11,099 nucleotides of DNA from Alphaproteobacteria bacterium. Lineage in GTDB: Bacteria; Pseudomonadota; Alphaproteobacteria; Micavibrionales; SZUA-601. Positions 1 to 7,441 of this stretch are shown here, one piece after another (position 1 is the stretch's first letter; each line of letters begins with the position of its first letter). The position numbers and the translations under genes were made by a program. The stretch is taken from NCBI GenBank assembly GCA_003250865.1, contig QKJH01000130.1, positions 1-11,099 on the forward strand, written 5' to 3'. Under the pieces are notes generated by a model that saw nothing but the letters and a program-made list of their open reading frames with translations, ran no database searches and was not told where the DNA came from.

Positions 1-639
1 AAAGAATTTACGCCTAAGCATTTGCAATGGATTAAGAAAGCATTGGTTGAGGCTAATGAGTTTGTCAAGCTTGACACACTTTGTGACGTTGAAGCCAGAC
101 GGGATTACAATGCAAATATACATTTTATGGCTGCAGAATGGGGCAGATTGCTGATAGATGCGGTTGATAAAAAACAGATGTTTCAAGATAACGGCATCGG
201 CATGTGTCTCGCGCCGCCGGAAGGTAAAGAGCTGGGGGTTGATGGGCATTTTGATCAATCCGACAATGATGTATTCACCTTCTATTTATATTCGGGAACC
301 ACAATCAATAACGGCTATCAAAACAACCTTATTCTTAAAGATTATGCGCGCATTGCCAAAGTGGCCAACATCACTTTTCCTTTGACCAGTGATGTTCGCA
401 GACCAGCGCATTTCCACGGTTCGATTGCTTTTCCGCCCAAAGGGGAAACCGGACAATTGGGCGGCGGCGTAACCCTTGCTGCGGAAACCATGCTTAATCC
501 GGAAATATTCGAAGTAAAATCCCAAATATTTATCGAACATATTGCCGATATTGTCGGTGACGGTAGCCAATACCGTGTAAAAGAGCGCAAATGGCGCTTT
601 CCTGTGCATAGAGGCGGCGGCCATTTTCTTTGGGCGTAA
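1..639 (+). CDS. Hypothetical protein, 5' end outside the window
   Basis: The frame is open from the first base to a TAA at 637-639, giving at least 212 residues. A TTG at position 22 could serve as a start, but the frame continues upstream with protein-like sequence, so the gene most likely begins before the window. I do not recognise the family. The product is soluble, with no membrane segment or signal peptide in the visible part. It starts with a charged helical stretch, then becomes glycine- and aromatic-rich. Features include the segments DGHFDQSDNDVFTFYLYSG (about residues 81-99 of the visible part) and RRPAHFHGS, and a basic, glycine-rich C-terminus ending VHRGGGHFLWA. It is followed after 50 bp by comEC on the same strand, with no obvious functional link. 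The coding frame looks real because it is long and intact; no function is proposed. Confidence 0.7.
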   Translation, partial: KEFTPKHLQWIKKALVEANEFVKLDTLCDVEARRDYNANIHFMAAEWGRLLIDAVDKKQMFQDNGIGMCLAPPEGKELGVDGHFDQSDNDVFTFYLYSGTTINNGYQNNLILKDYARIAKVANITFPLTSDVRRPAHFHGSIAFPPKGETGQLGGGVTLAAETMLNPEIFEVKSQIFIEHIADIVGDGSQYRVKERKWRFPVHRGGGHFLWA

Positions 640-689
640 AGTCTGATACAACTATCCTATCACCATAATTTTTTACTCTGTGGGATGGC

Positions 690-2771
690 ATGGCGGAGTT
701 TAGAAGCCGTTTTTCACTTCCGGACAAGGAAGAATTCATCGAGCAGCAAAGCCAGTACGGCTTGCTGTGGCTGGCCGTGTGTGTGGCGGCAGGCATTGCC
801 ACGTTTCTATCCGTAAAAACACCGCCAACTTTGCCTCATTTGATTGTTGGTCTGTTGCTGGGTGTTATGATATGGCGTTGGCAAGTGGTACGGCAATCCT
901 ATCTGTTGAAATATGCGACATTGGCCGTTATGGCCTTTATTATCGGAGCGGGAATGGCCGCAGTACAAAAAAGCCTGACCCATACCGTTATGCTTGACAA
1001 AGAAGTCCGCTATGCCCGTGTCGAAGGCCGCGTGGAAAATATCGAAAAATTGACCCGCGGATTCAGGGTAATCGTTGAACCGCATACTATTGATCCGCTT
1101 GGTAAAGGAAATGCATTGCCGGGAAGGGTACAGGTAACCTTGCGCAATTATAGTAATGACAATTGGCAGGAGTTGCGCGGTAGCAAGATTGGTTTTCATG
1201 CTTCCCTGATACCGCCGTCACCACGTCTGTATCCGGGGGGATATGATTTTCGCCGACATGCATTCTACCACGGAGTTGGGGCGTACGGCTTTGCTTTGGG
1301 CAAAAATGTGGAAATTCTGGAGCCTGCCGATGATTATGGCTTTCACCCCTTTAAAGCCGTACGAATGGCTGTGGCCAAGCGGGTTTACGCGGTAATGGAT
1401 AAAGAAATTGCCGGATTGTCCGTCACCCTGATGACTGGAGAGCGGGGCGGCATATCCGATGATGACTATACGGCACTCAAAGGGTCGGGCTTGGCGCATA
1501 TTCTGTCGATTTCAGGAATGCATATCGGTATGTTGGCCGGTTTTATCTTTTTTGCTGCCCGTTTTGTGATGGCTTGTTCCATGTATCTGGCGTTGCATTG
1601 CCCCATTAAGAAAATCGCCGCTTTTCTCGCCATACTCGGGGCACTGTTCTATACCTGTATCGAGGGCGGCTCCATTCCCACTTTGCGTTCATTCTTTATG
1701 ACAGCCGTTTTTTTTACAGCCGTTATGCTGGACAGGTCGCCGTTTTCCGTGCGGCTTTTGGCGATTGCCGCACTGGGGGTAATGGTTATTGAGCCGTCTT
1801 CGGTTATCGGCCCAAGCTTTCAAATGTCCTTTTCAGCTGTGACGGGGCTGATTATTTTTTATGACACAACACGCGGGTTCTGGAAAAAGCTCTGGCGAAA
1901 GCACGGTAAAGACAGTTTGATAAGCAAGGCTGGCATTTATTTTCTCGGGGCCGTGGCAACCACCGTGATTGCGACATTGGCAACCTCCATCTTTGCCATT
2001 TATCATTTTGGCCAGTTTGCGCCCTATAGTTTGCTGGGCAATCTGTCGACCATGACGATTATGGCCGTGTTTACCATGCCGGCCATCGTTATCAATTACA
2101 TGGTTTTGCCGCTGTCACCATGGGGAGTGGATGTTGTGCCGCTAAAAACCATCGAATATTCGATGCAGGCCGTAATGGATGTAGCGCGCATGATAACCTA
2201 TGAACTGCCTTACTCGTTAATTAATATGCCGGCCATGAGCCTGACAGCGTTACTGTGGTTTGTAGCGGGCGGCGTAATGTTGTGTTTCATTCAGGGCAAT
2301 CTGCGTTGGCTGTCCATTCCTTTTTTGTTAATGGGAATAGGTGTTTACGCCTTTTCGCCTCGACCCGACATCTATATTACCCGAAAAATGACCTATGTGG
2401 CCGTACGGCAGGATGACGGTCTCTATCGTGTACTACAGCTTAAACGTAATAAATTCACCGAAGAAGCCTTAATGACCCGATTAGGGGAAGGAGCAACGGT
2501 ACAAAAGCCGGAAGAGAGCGCAAATTGTGATCGCTGGGGCTGTATTTTCAAGGTGAAGGGAAAAACGCTCGCCGTGGCATTGTCGTACGAAGCCGTAACC
2601 GAAGATTGCAGTAATGCCGATATTCTCATATCGCGTGAACCGGTCAAGGAATGGCAATGCAAAAAACCGCAAACCATTATTGATTGGTGGAATATTTATG
2701 ACGGTGGCGGTATGACAGGGGTTATCCAAGACCGCAGTTTGAAAACGGTTTTTACGGCACGCTTAGATTAG
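690..2771 (+). CDS. comEC: ComEC/Rec2-family DNA-uptake channel protein
   Basis: ComEC proteins form the inner-membrane channel that passes single-stranded DNA into the cytoplasm during natural transformation. The 693-residue product has membrane segments near residues 24-42 and 48-92. A soluble DUF4131-like region follows (about 100-210). The conserved competence domain (about 230-510) carries the family signature GLAHILSISGMHIGMLAG at 267-284, preceded by GERGGISDDDY. The C-terminal soluble tail (about 570-693) contains DRWGCIFKVKG and EDCSNADILIS. It resembles the tail of many alphaproteobacterial ComEC proteins, and I see no intact metallo-beta-lactamase HxHxDH motif in it. The ATG at 690 has only a weak GGGA upstream. 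The 3' end overlaps the convergent lexA stop. The gene alone does not show competence, since ComEA, ComF and pilus genes are not in view. Confidence 0.93.
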   Translation: MAEFRSRFSLPDKEEFIEQQSQYGLLWLAVCVAAGIATFLSVKTPPTLPHLIVGLLLGVMIWRWQVVRQSYLLKYATLAVMAFIIGAGMAAVQKSLTHTVMLDKEVRYARVEGRVENIEKLTRGFRVIVEPHTIDPLGKGNALPGRVQVTLRNYSNDNWQELRGSKIGFHASLIPPSPRLYPGGYDFRRHAFYHGVGAYGFALGKNVEILEPADDYGFHPFKAVRMAVAKRVYAVMDKEIAGLSVTLMTGERGGISDDDYTALKGSGLAHILSISGMHIGMLAGFIFFAARFVMACSMYLALHCPIKKIAAFLAILGALFYTCIEGGSIPTLRSFFMTAVFFTAVMLDRSPFSVRLLAIAALGVMVIEPSSVIGPSFQMSFSAVTGLIIFYDTTRGFWKKLWRKHGKDSLISKAGIYFLGAVATTVIATLATSIFAIYHFGQFAPYSLLGNLSTMTIMAVFTMPAIVINYMVLPLSPWGVDVVPLKTIEYSMQAVMDVARMITYELPYSLINMPAMSLTALLWFVAGGVMLCFIQGNLRWLSIPFLLMGIGVYAFSPRPDIYITRKMTYVAVRQDDGLYRVLQLKRNKFTEEALMTRLGEGATVQKPEESANCDRWGCIFKVKGKTLAVALSYEAVTEDCSNADILISREPVKEWQCKKPQTIIDWWNIYDGGGMTGVIQDRSLKTVFTARLD

Positions 2772-3418
2772 TGATAAACCCGGGTCAGTCCGACCAGGCG
2801 GCCTTGGATTTTAACCTGTGAAGCATGGTATTTCTGAATGGAATGCTCGGTATTTTCGGGGATAAGATAGACCGTATCCCCATCTTTTTTAAAGCGTTTC
2901 AGGGTGGCTTCCTCGTCATTGACAAGTGCAACGACAATATCACCGTTACGTGCCGCCTGACAGCGTTCAATCATCACCGTATCGCCGTCCATAATACCGA
3001 TGTCCTGCATGGATTCACCATCAATTTCCAGAGCATAATAATCGCCGCCGCCAATCATCGAGGGCGGTACATCGGCAAAGCGGGATGTATCGGCAATGGC
3101 CTCAATCGGTGTGCCGGCCGCAATCTTGCCGTATAGGGGGATTTGCGCTGTTTTCACTGCTGCTCCACTAAAGGGAACAACCGTGCTTTCTTTTGGCGCG
3201 GCCGCCGAGGGCATTTTCAGAATTTCGACGGCGCGCGCCTTGTTTTCCAGTTTACGGATAAAGCCGCGCTCTTCCAAAGCGGAAATAATACGGTGAATGC
3301 CGGATTTGGAGTGTAAATTCATCGCCTCCATCATTTCCTGATACGAAGGGCAGACCCCTTTGTCCGTGATGCTCTTGTGGATAAGCATTAAAAGGTCATG
3401 TTGTTGTTTGGTCAGCAT
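2768..3418 (-). CDS. lexA: LexA, SOS-response repressor and self-cleaving protease
   Basis: LexA represses DNA-damage genes and is inactivated when RecA filaments stimulate its self-cleavage. The 216-residue product has both family domains. The N-terminal winged helix-turn-helix (about 1-66) contains PSYQEMMEAMNLHSKSGIHR and an ALEERGFIRKL wing. The C-terminal S24 peptidase domain (about 93-216) has the scissile Ala101-Gly102 bond in KIAAGTP, the nucleophile Ser136 in DGESM and the general base Lys174 in EATLKRF. All catalytic features are intact. The linker (about 68-92) is alanine- and proline-rich and somewhat long. The start at 3418 has a GGAAAA purine run about 8 bases upstream. It lies downstream of the trpC-like gene on the same strand after 92 bp, and its TAA stop shares bases with the comEC stop. 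Self-regulation is expected for the family, and a candidate promoter/operator lies in the 92-bp gap. Confidence 0.97.
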   Translation of the reverse strand: MLTKQQHDLLMLIHKSITDKGVCPSYQEMMEAMNLHSKSGIHRIISALEERGFIRKLENKARAVEILKMPSAAAPKESTVVPFSGAAVKTAQIPLYGKIAAGTPIEAIADTSRFADVPPSMIGGGDYYALEIDGESMQDIGIMDGDTVMIERCQAARNGDIVVALVNDEEATLKRFKKDGDTVYLIPENTEHSIQKYHASQVKIQGRLVGLTRVYH

Positions 3419-3460
3419 GGCTTTTTTCCGTGTTGTTATGGTGTATTATTAATATTCTTC

Positions 3461-3501
3461 TTTTGTTCTATCATAAAGCAAAGGTCGTGGCAAGAACAAA
3501 A
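3461..3501 (-). promoter_or_regulatory. Candidate lexA promoter inside a GTTC/GAAC inverted repeat
   Basis: Read on the minus strand, a sigma70-like pair TTGTTC (3499-3494) and TATGAT (3475-3470), spaced by 18 bp, points into lexA, whose start is 52 bp beyond the -10. A perfect 9-bp inverted repeat, TTTTGTTCT (3461-3469) and AGAACAAAA (3493-3501), brackets it, so one arm covers the -35 and the other sits just past the -10. Each arm holds the GTTC/GAAC core known from LexA boxes. The usual alphaproteobacterial spacing, GTTC-N7-GTTC, is not present: seven bases after the first GTTC the sequence is GACC. This is an inference from position and half-sites. A weak hairpin at the end of the trpC-like transcript is an alternative reading. 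Confidence 0.35.
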
Positions 3502-3510
3502 ACAGAAAAT

Positions 3511-4317
3511 TCAGCTTTGCGGAAAGAGTTTTGCGGCCAGCTTTGTCAAATCGCGCTGTTTTTGCAAGGTTTCACCAATCATGACCGTTTTAATGCCTTC
3601 GGTCTGGTAGGATTGGATAGTTTTGGCAAGCTTTATCCCCGTGGTGGCGATGGGGTGATACCCTTTGGGGAGCTTGTGCACCAGATGTCGCACATTGTCC
3701 AAATTGACGGTTGTTTTAATGATGTCACGGTTGTCCAAGGCAATGAATTTGCTGCTTAGATGGGATAGAGCACGCTCTACCTCATATTCGTTATGCGCGA
3801 TAATGATGACATCCATGCCCCATTGCAACGCCGTCTGTTCTATAATGCGGGCTTGCGTATCGTCCAGCATTGTCAAGTACAGCATGATACAGTCGGCCTC
3901 AAGCGCTTTGGCTTCAATAACCTGATACTTGTCTATGATATAGTCTTTTAGGATTAGCGGCAGATTAGTTGCTTCGCGCACACGCTTGAAATCCGCCATA
4001 CACCCGCCGGCATAAAAATCATCGGTACTGACTGCGACTGCCGATGCTCCGGCTTTTTCCGCTGCCAGAGCAATTTTTACAGGGTCATAGCTTTTGTCAT
4101 CAAAAAAGACATCCCCAAACGGAGACTTTTTGCGAATATCCATTATCCACGACAGGTCCTTTTCTTTTGTATCCGCTTGCAGACGTGTCGAGAAACTTTT
4201 CCCGGGCGGGCACAGACGAGCCTTGTCCTGAACAGCGCTAAGTGGAACCAACGCCATACGTTTTTTAAGATTTTCCTTTTTCTGGGACAGTGCTGCTTTA
4301 TAAATGGCAAGTGACAT
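3511..4317 (-). CDS. TrpC-family TIM-barrel protein with substituted active site
   Basis: The 268-residue product aligns over its length with indole-3-glycerol-phosphate synthase (TrpC), the ring-closing step of tryptophan synthesis. Recognisable blocks are an N-terminal IYKAALSQKKENL helix, DIRKKSP (60-66), LILKDYIIDKYQ (121-132), HNEYEVERAL (175-184), DNRDI and the phosphate-site MIGETL (246-251). The length is normal for the family. Using the established catalytic residues of Sulfolobus IGPS, only the general-acid Lys (Lys110, here Lys124) is kept. Glu51 is Asp60, Lys53 is Arg62, Glu159 is Ile173, Asn180 is Asp195, and Glu210-Ser211 is Thr225-Thr226. Normal IGPS activity is therefore doubtful. 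The frame has no disruption, which argues against simple decay. The gene keeps the ancestral trpC position upstream of lexA, without trpD, moaC or moeA. No purine-rich ribosome-binding site precedes the ATG. It could be a repurposed paralogue or a highly diverged TrpC. I leave the symbol empty because function is uncertain. Confidence 0.85.
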   Translation of the reverse strand: MSLAIYKAALSQKKENLKKRMALVPLSAVQDKARLCPPGKSFSTRLQADTKEKDLSWIMDIRKKSPFGDVFFDDKSYDPVKIALAAEKAGASAVAVSTDDFYAGGCMADFKRVREATNLPLILKDYIIDKYQVIEAKALEADCIMLYLTMLDDTQARIIEQTALQWGMDVIIIAHNEYEVERALSHLSSKFIALDNRDIIKTTVNLDNVRHLVHKLPKGYHPIATTGIKLAKTIQSYQTEGIKTVMIGETLQKQRDLTKLAAKLFPQS

Positions 4318-4468
4318 AAGGGAGAACCCAAGAGGTTAGGTTTTGCTTGATAAAAAATTATTGTGCATTAGTTTGTTTAGACATGTAGTAACGGAATACT
4401 AACATTTTAACCTTTATCATTCGTAAAGAATTTAATCCCCGCCATCGACAGAACCGTAAGAATAATCC

Positions 4469-5992
4469 ATGCAAAAGCGTAAACCTCTTAATATGAAGCC
4501 GCACAAACAGCCCGGTAAATCGTCGACCGTTGGGTTGTTTATCCTGTACTCACTGATTTTCATTGCCCTGATGGGATTTGTTTTCATCGGTAGCTATATG
4601 GCCGGACAGATGGCAACGGATCCTGAAAAGTTACAAGAGCTTATGGAGCAACAGCAAGATATCAAGATTGAGCGCTATAAAAGCCAGAGCATCACCCTTG
4701 TACCGGAGGATGTAACCATTCAGGCAGGTGATTATGCGCACGAGGTGGTTGTTGAATCAGATCATAAACAAACCTATTTTGACGAGCAGGGCCGCCCGAC
4801 CATCAGTTACGAGGAAACCATTCACCCTGAAGATGATGTCATGCAAACAAGTGCCATCAAATACAGCAATGCCTCATTAAACCAGTCTGTATTACAGGAT
4901 AAGAGCACGACGCTTGCCGACCGCTTGGCTGCTCGCGGTATTAATAATGTTGAAGACTTGCTTCCCAAAGTTGACAGCGGAACGGATTTGAGCGGCATCA
5001 ATGTAGACGAGGAAGTCGGCAAAGGAAAGCTCTATCCCAAACTGAAAACCAGTGAACATCCTTCATGGCTGCAATATTCGCAAGCGATACAAGCAACCGA
5101 CAAGGATAAAAATGCACCTTTCATAGCTATTGTTATTGACGATGTCGGGGTGGATTACAAACGCTCGCTTGATGTGATTAACATTGACGACCGTTTGACA
5201 TTATCGTTTTTGCCCTATGCGAATAATGTGGAAAAATTATCCAATGCGGCGCATCAGCTGGGGCATGAAGTCATGGTGCATGTTCCGATGGAACCGCAGG
5301 ATCTGGTGCATAATAATCCGGGGCCCAATGCCTTGCTTAAAACCAATACAGCCAGTGAGAACGTGCGCCGTTTACGCATAAACCTGAACCGTATTCCTAC
5401 GGCAATCGGTGCCAATAATCACATGGGAAGTGCTTTGACTGAAGACGATAAAGCCATGATGTTGGTCATGAGCGAGCTGAAAAACCATGGCATGCTCTTT
5501 CTTGATTCCCGAACAAGCGCTAAGTCGGTGGCTCAGAAAATTGCAGAAATGGGGCACATGCCCAATGCAACGCGGGACGTTTTTCTGGATCATGACCCCA
5601 GCTTTCAGGCCGTGATGGGGCAGTTGAACGAAACTTTGCGTATTGCCCAGAAAAAAGGGTATGCGGTTGCTATCGGGCATCCCAAGGACAATACCATTCT
5701 TGCTCTGAAACAATGGCTGCCGACCATCAAGGGGTTAGGGGTCAAGGTTGTTCCATTGACAGCCATTGTCAAACGCAATCTGGGAGACAACGTGGCGCTT
5801 TATGATGTCGGGTATGGCAAGACACTGCCCACACCGGAAAATAGACCGCAAACCATGGCAGAAAAGCTGAACCTGACCGAACCGAAAGCCGGTGAGGAAA
5901 ATATGGAAGATGATGAGTTTTCCGGCATTGCCGAACAGTTGAAACAGCTGGACACCCATCCGAATATTATCGTTGATAAAGTGAGTGAGTAG
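4469..5992 (+). CDS. Membrane-anchored divergent polysaccharide deacetylase (YibQ/DUF610 family)
   Basis: This 507-residue protein has a short basic N-terminus and one membrane segment (about 21-41), so the rest should be periplasmic. A charged, low-complexity linker (about 50-200) leads to a divergent polysaccharide deacetylase domain (Polysacc_deac_2, about 216-435). Family motifs seen in order are IVIDDVG (Asp224, Asp225), HVPMEP (His271), GANNHMGS (His318), LDSRT (Asp346), RDVFLDHD (His375) and AIGHPKDNTI (His404). The C-terminus is an acidic tail of about 70 residues. The family is thought to act in the cell envelope, but its substrate is poorly defined. In many alphaproteobacteria it follows a murein-hydrolase activator and a CtpA-type protease; neither is here, so the gene stands alone. 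An in-frame ATG at 4493 is an alternative start. The 151-bp divergent spacer upstream gave no convincing promoter by eye. Confidence 0.9.
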   Translation: MQKRKPLNMKPHKQPGKSSTVGLFILYSLIFIALMGFVFIGSYMAGQMATDPEKLQELMEQQQDIKIERYKSQSITLVPEDVTIQAGDYAHEVVVESDHKQTYFDEQGRPTISYEETIHPEDDVMQTSAIKYSNASLNQSVLQDKSTTLADRLAARGINNVEDLLPKVDSGTDLSGINVDEEVGKGKLYPKLKTSEHPSWLQYSQAIQATDKDKNAPFIAIVIDDVGVDYKRSLDVINIDDRLTLSFLPYANNVEKLSNAAHQLGHEVMVHVPMEPQDLVHNNPGPNALLKTNTASENVRRLRINLNRIPTAIGANNHMGSALTEDDKAMMLVMSELKNHGMLFLDSRTSAKSVAQKIAEMGHMPNATRDVFLDHDPSFQAVMGQLNETLRIAQKKGYAVAIGHPKDNTILALKQWLPTIKGLGVKVVPLTAIVKRNLGDNVALYDVGYGKTLPTPENRPQTMAEKLNLTEPKAGEENMEDDEFSGIAEQLKQLDTHPNIIVDKVSE

Positions 5993-6067
5993 TCCATTTT
6001 TTTGTTGTAATGAATCTAAATAATATGTAAATTTATTGGGATTTAAATTCAATAGAAAGATTGGGCG

Positions 6068-7327
6068 ATGACAATCGAAAATCCATTTGCAGGAATTGAC
6101 TTTCTGGATGATTTCAATATGGCACCGCTACACCAGTCATTGCGCCAGTTATTGGATAATTACAAAGAAGAGGAAGGCGCACCGCTAGAAGGTTGTTATT
6201 ATACAAACCCCCATTTTCTTAAGCACTATGAGAATTATAAACAAAATTGTGCAACCTATGCGGACAACGCTATAAAAAATGAACGTTACCGTAGCAAAGG
6301 TGAAGAAATAAAAAAACATTTGGACGAAAACACGACAAAAATCGCGAAGTTGCGTGAACGTTTTCTTGCCTATCCCGGATTCGAAGTATTTGTTTTCTAT
6401 ACACCCGAAGGTGAAAAACTGCAGGATTTATGCACAGATTCTGCGGTAATGGATGACAAAACATCCGATGTTTTTCTAAAAGAACCAACCAAACTGAACC
6501 ATTGGTGGCGGTGTAGACAGAGCCCTGGCTATCAGGCGTTTCATGAAGCCAATAAAGCCTTGATAAACGATACGGGCAAGGACTTTTGGCAATTTAGGCA
6601 GGAGATGGTGCCATTGGTAAATGAAACCAGCCTTCTTAAAGAAGAATACTATAAAAACTATTATCTGGACAGAGAAGTCCCTGCCAGCCGCTTTACGCAA
6701 CAAGACTTGAAGCGAGACATTGAGGCACACGAAAAGGCATTCAATCAAGAAGTAGCCGAGAGGCTGATAGAACATATGTATGGGTTTAATGACCCTAAAC
6801 TGGCATCCGCTTATTCTCAGGCTGTTTATGACAGTTTATCGGACTTACAGACGAAGTATCCTGATATCAGCGAATTCCATGCCGCATCTTTTGCCTTCCG
6901 GCTTCGTGAGATGTCACCAAGCAGAAGGATGTTCTTGTATCTTTTACCCCAGATGGGAATTCGGCTGACAGCAACGACATACAATGATGATGACGAACTG
7001 TGTATGGATATTGCCGACAGTCTTTTTCACGTTAGACGGAATAGCTCAACATCCGATCACAGTGCCGAAAGAGAAGAAAAAGAGAGGAAAGAAAAAGAAG
7101 ATATTATCCAGCAGAATGAACATTCGACCCAGCAGGCATTGCGATGGGCATTTTTGAACATGCAGATTCACAGTCAGATGGAAAAAGCCGGAAGGTTTTT
7201 GAATAAAGCAAAAGCGTATGAACAGAAAAGATATTATAAATACGATTATAATTATGACTATCTAATAAGCACTCCTGAAAAAGAAAAAACGCGCGGACGC
7301 GATAGGGGGATGGATTTGACCCTATAA
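6068..7327 (+). CDS. Orphan hypothetical protein, charged and tyrosine-rich
   Basis: I do not recognise this 419-residue protein. It is soluble, with no signal peptide or membrane segment, and mostly helix-forming and charged. Visible blocks are KGEEIKKHLDENTTKIAKLRERF (a likely helix, about 77-99), a tryptophan/cysteine patch NHWWRCRQS (144-152), a moderately hydrophobic stretch FRLREMSPSRRMFLYLLPQM (about 277-296), and an Arg/Lys/Glu run (about 334-345) that may form a coiled coil. Near the C-terminus seven tyrosines lie in 15 residues (384-398). The DNA is AT-richer than its neighbours: 60-base samples I counted here ran from about 23 to 43% GC, against about 53% in a glyA sample. The ATG at 6068 follows a weak AGAAAG. 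It lies between otherwise conserved genes with 75 and 114 bp gaps, which suggests a lineage-specific or acquired gene. Confidence 0.75.
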   Translation: MTIENPFAGIDFLDDFNMAPLHQSLRQLLDNYKEEEGAPLEGCYYTNPHFLKHYENYKQNCATYADNAIKNERYRSKGEEIKKHLDENTTKIAKLRERFLAYPGFEVFVFYTPEGEKLQDLCTDSAVMDDKTSDVFLKEPTKLNHWWRCRQSPGYQAFHEANKALINDTGKDFWQFRQEMVPLVNETSLLKEEYYKNYYLDREVPASRFTQQDLKRDIEAHEKAFNQEVAERLIEHMYGFNDPKLASAYSQAVYDSLSDLQTKYPDISEFHAASFAFRLREMSPSRRMFLYLLPQMGIRLTATTYNDDDELCMDIADSLFHVRRNSSTSDHSAEREEKERKEKEDIIQQNEHSTQQALRWAFLNMQIHSQMEKAGRFLNKAKAYEQKRYYKYDYNYDYLISTPEKEKTRGRDRGMDLTL

Positions 7328-7376
7328 TTCCATTCACCGATAAACGAGTGTAAAAAATTCTTATATAAGCCCGTTG

Positions 7377-7431
7377 CCTTTGCCGTTTATTTGCGCTCTA
7401 ATAGGCCGCAGAAGTTAACCAGCGGCAAAGG
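7377..7431 (+). promoter_or_regulatory. Inverted repeat that could pair over the rpiB ribosome-binding site
   Basis: CCTTTGCCG at 7377-7385 is the exact reverse complement of CGGCAAAGG at 7423-7431. Inside the arms a U-G and a U-A pair can extend the stem to 11 pairs, with a loop of about 33 bases. The downstream arm contains the AAAGG of the likely rpiB ribosome-binding site (AAAGGG at 7427-7432), 9 bases before the ATG at 7442. If transcribed, the stem would hide that site. A role in translation control is an inference. Confidence 0.4.
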
Positions 7432-7441
7432 GCGTATCTCC

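Noticed and set aside
2825..3136. A 103-codon open frame on the plus strand opposite lexA
   Set aside because: lexA has all its catalytic residues in the opposite frame, and this frame has no conserved features.
4318..4468. Promoters in the divergent spacer between the trpC-like gene and the deacetylase, including TTGTTT/TACTAA and a TAGTA/TACTA dyad
   Set aside because: The matches to consensus are poor and the dyad is only 5 bp; the spacer probably holds two promoters but I cannot place them.
7331..7360. Possible terminator after the orphan gene (CATTC and GAGTG arms followed by an AT-rich run)
   Set aside because: The stem is only five pairs with one wobble, the loop is 10 bases, and the tail is mostly A rather than T on the coding strand.
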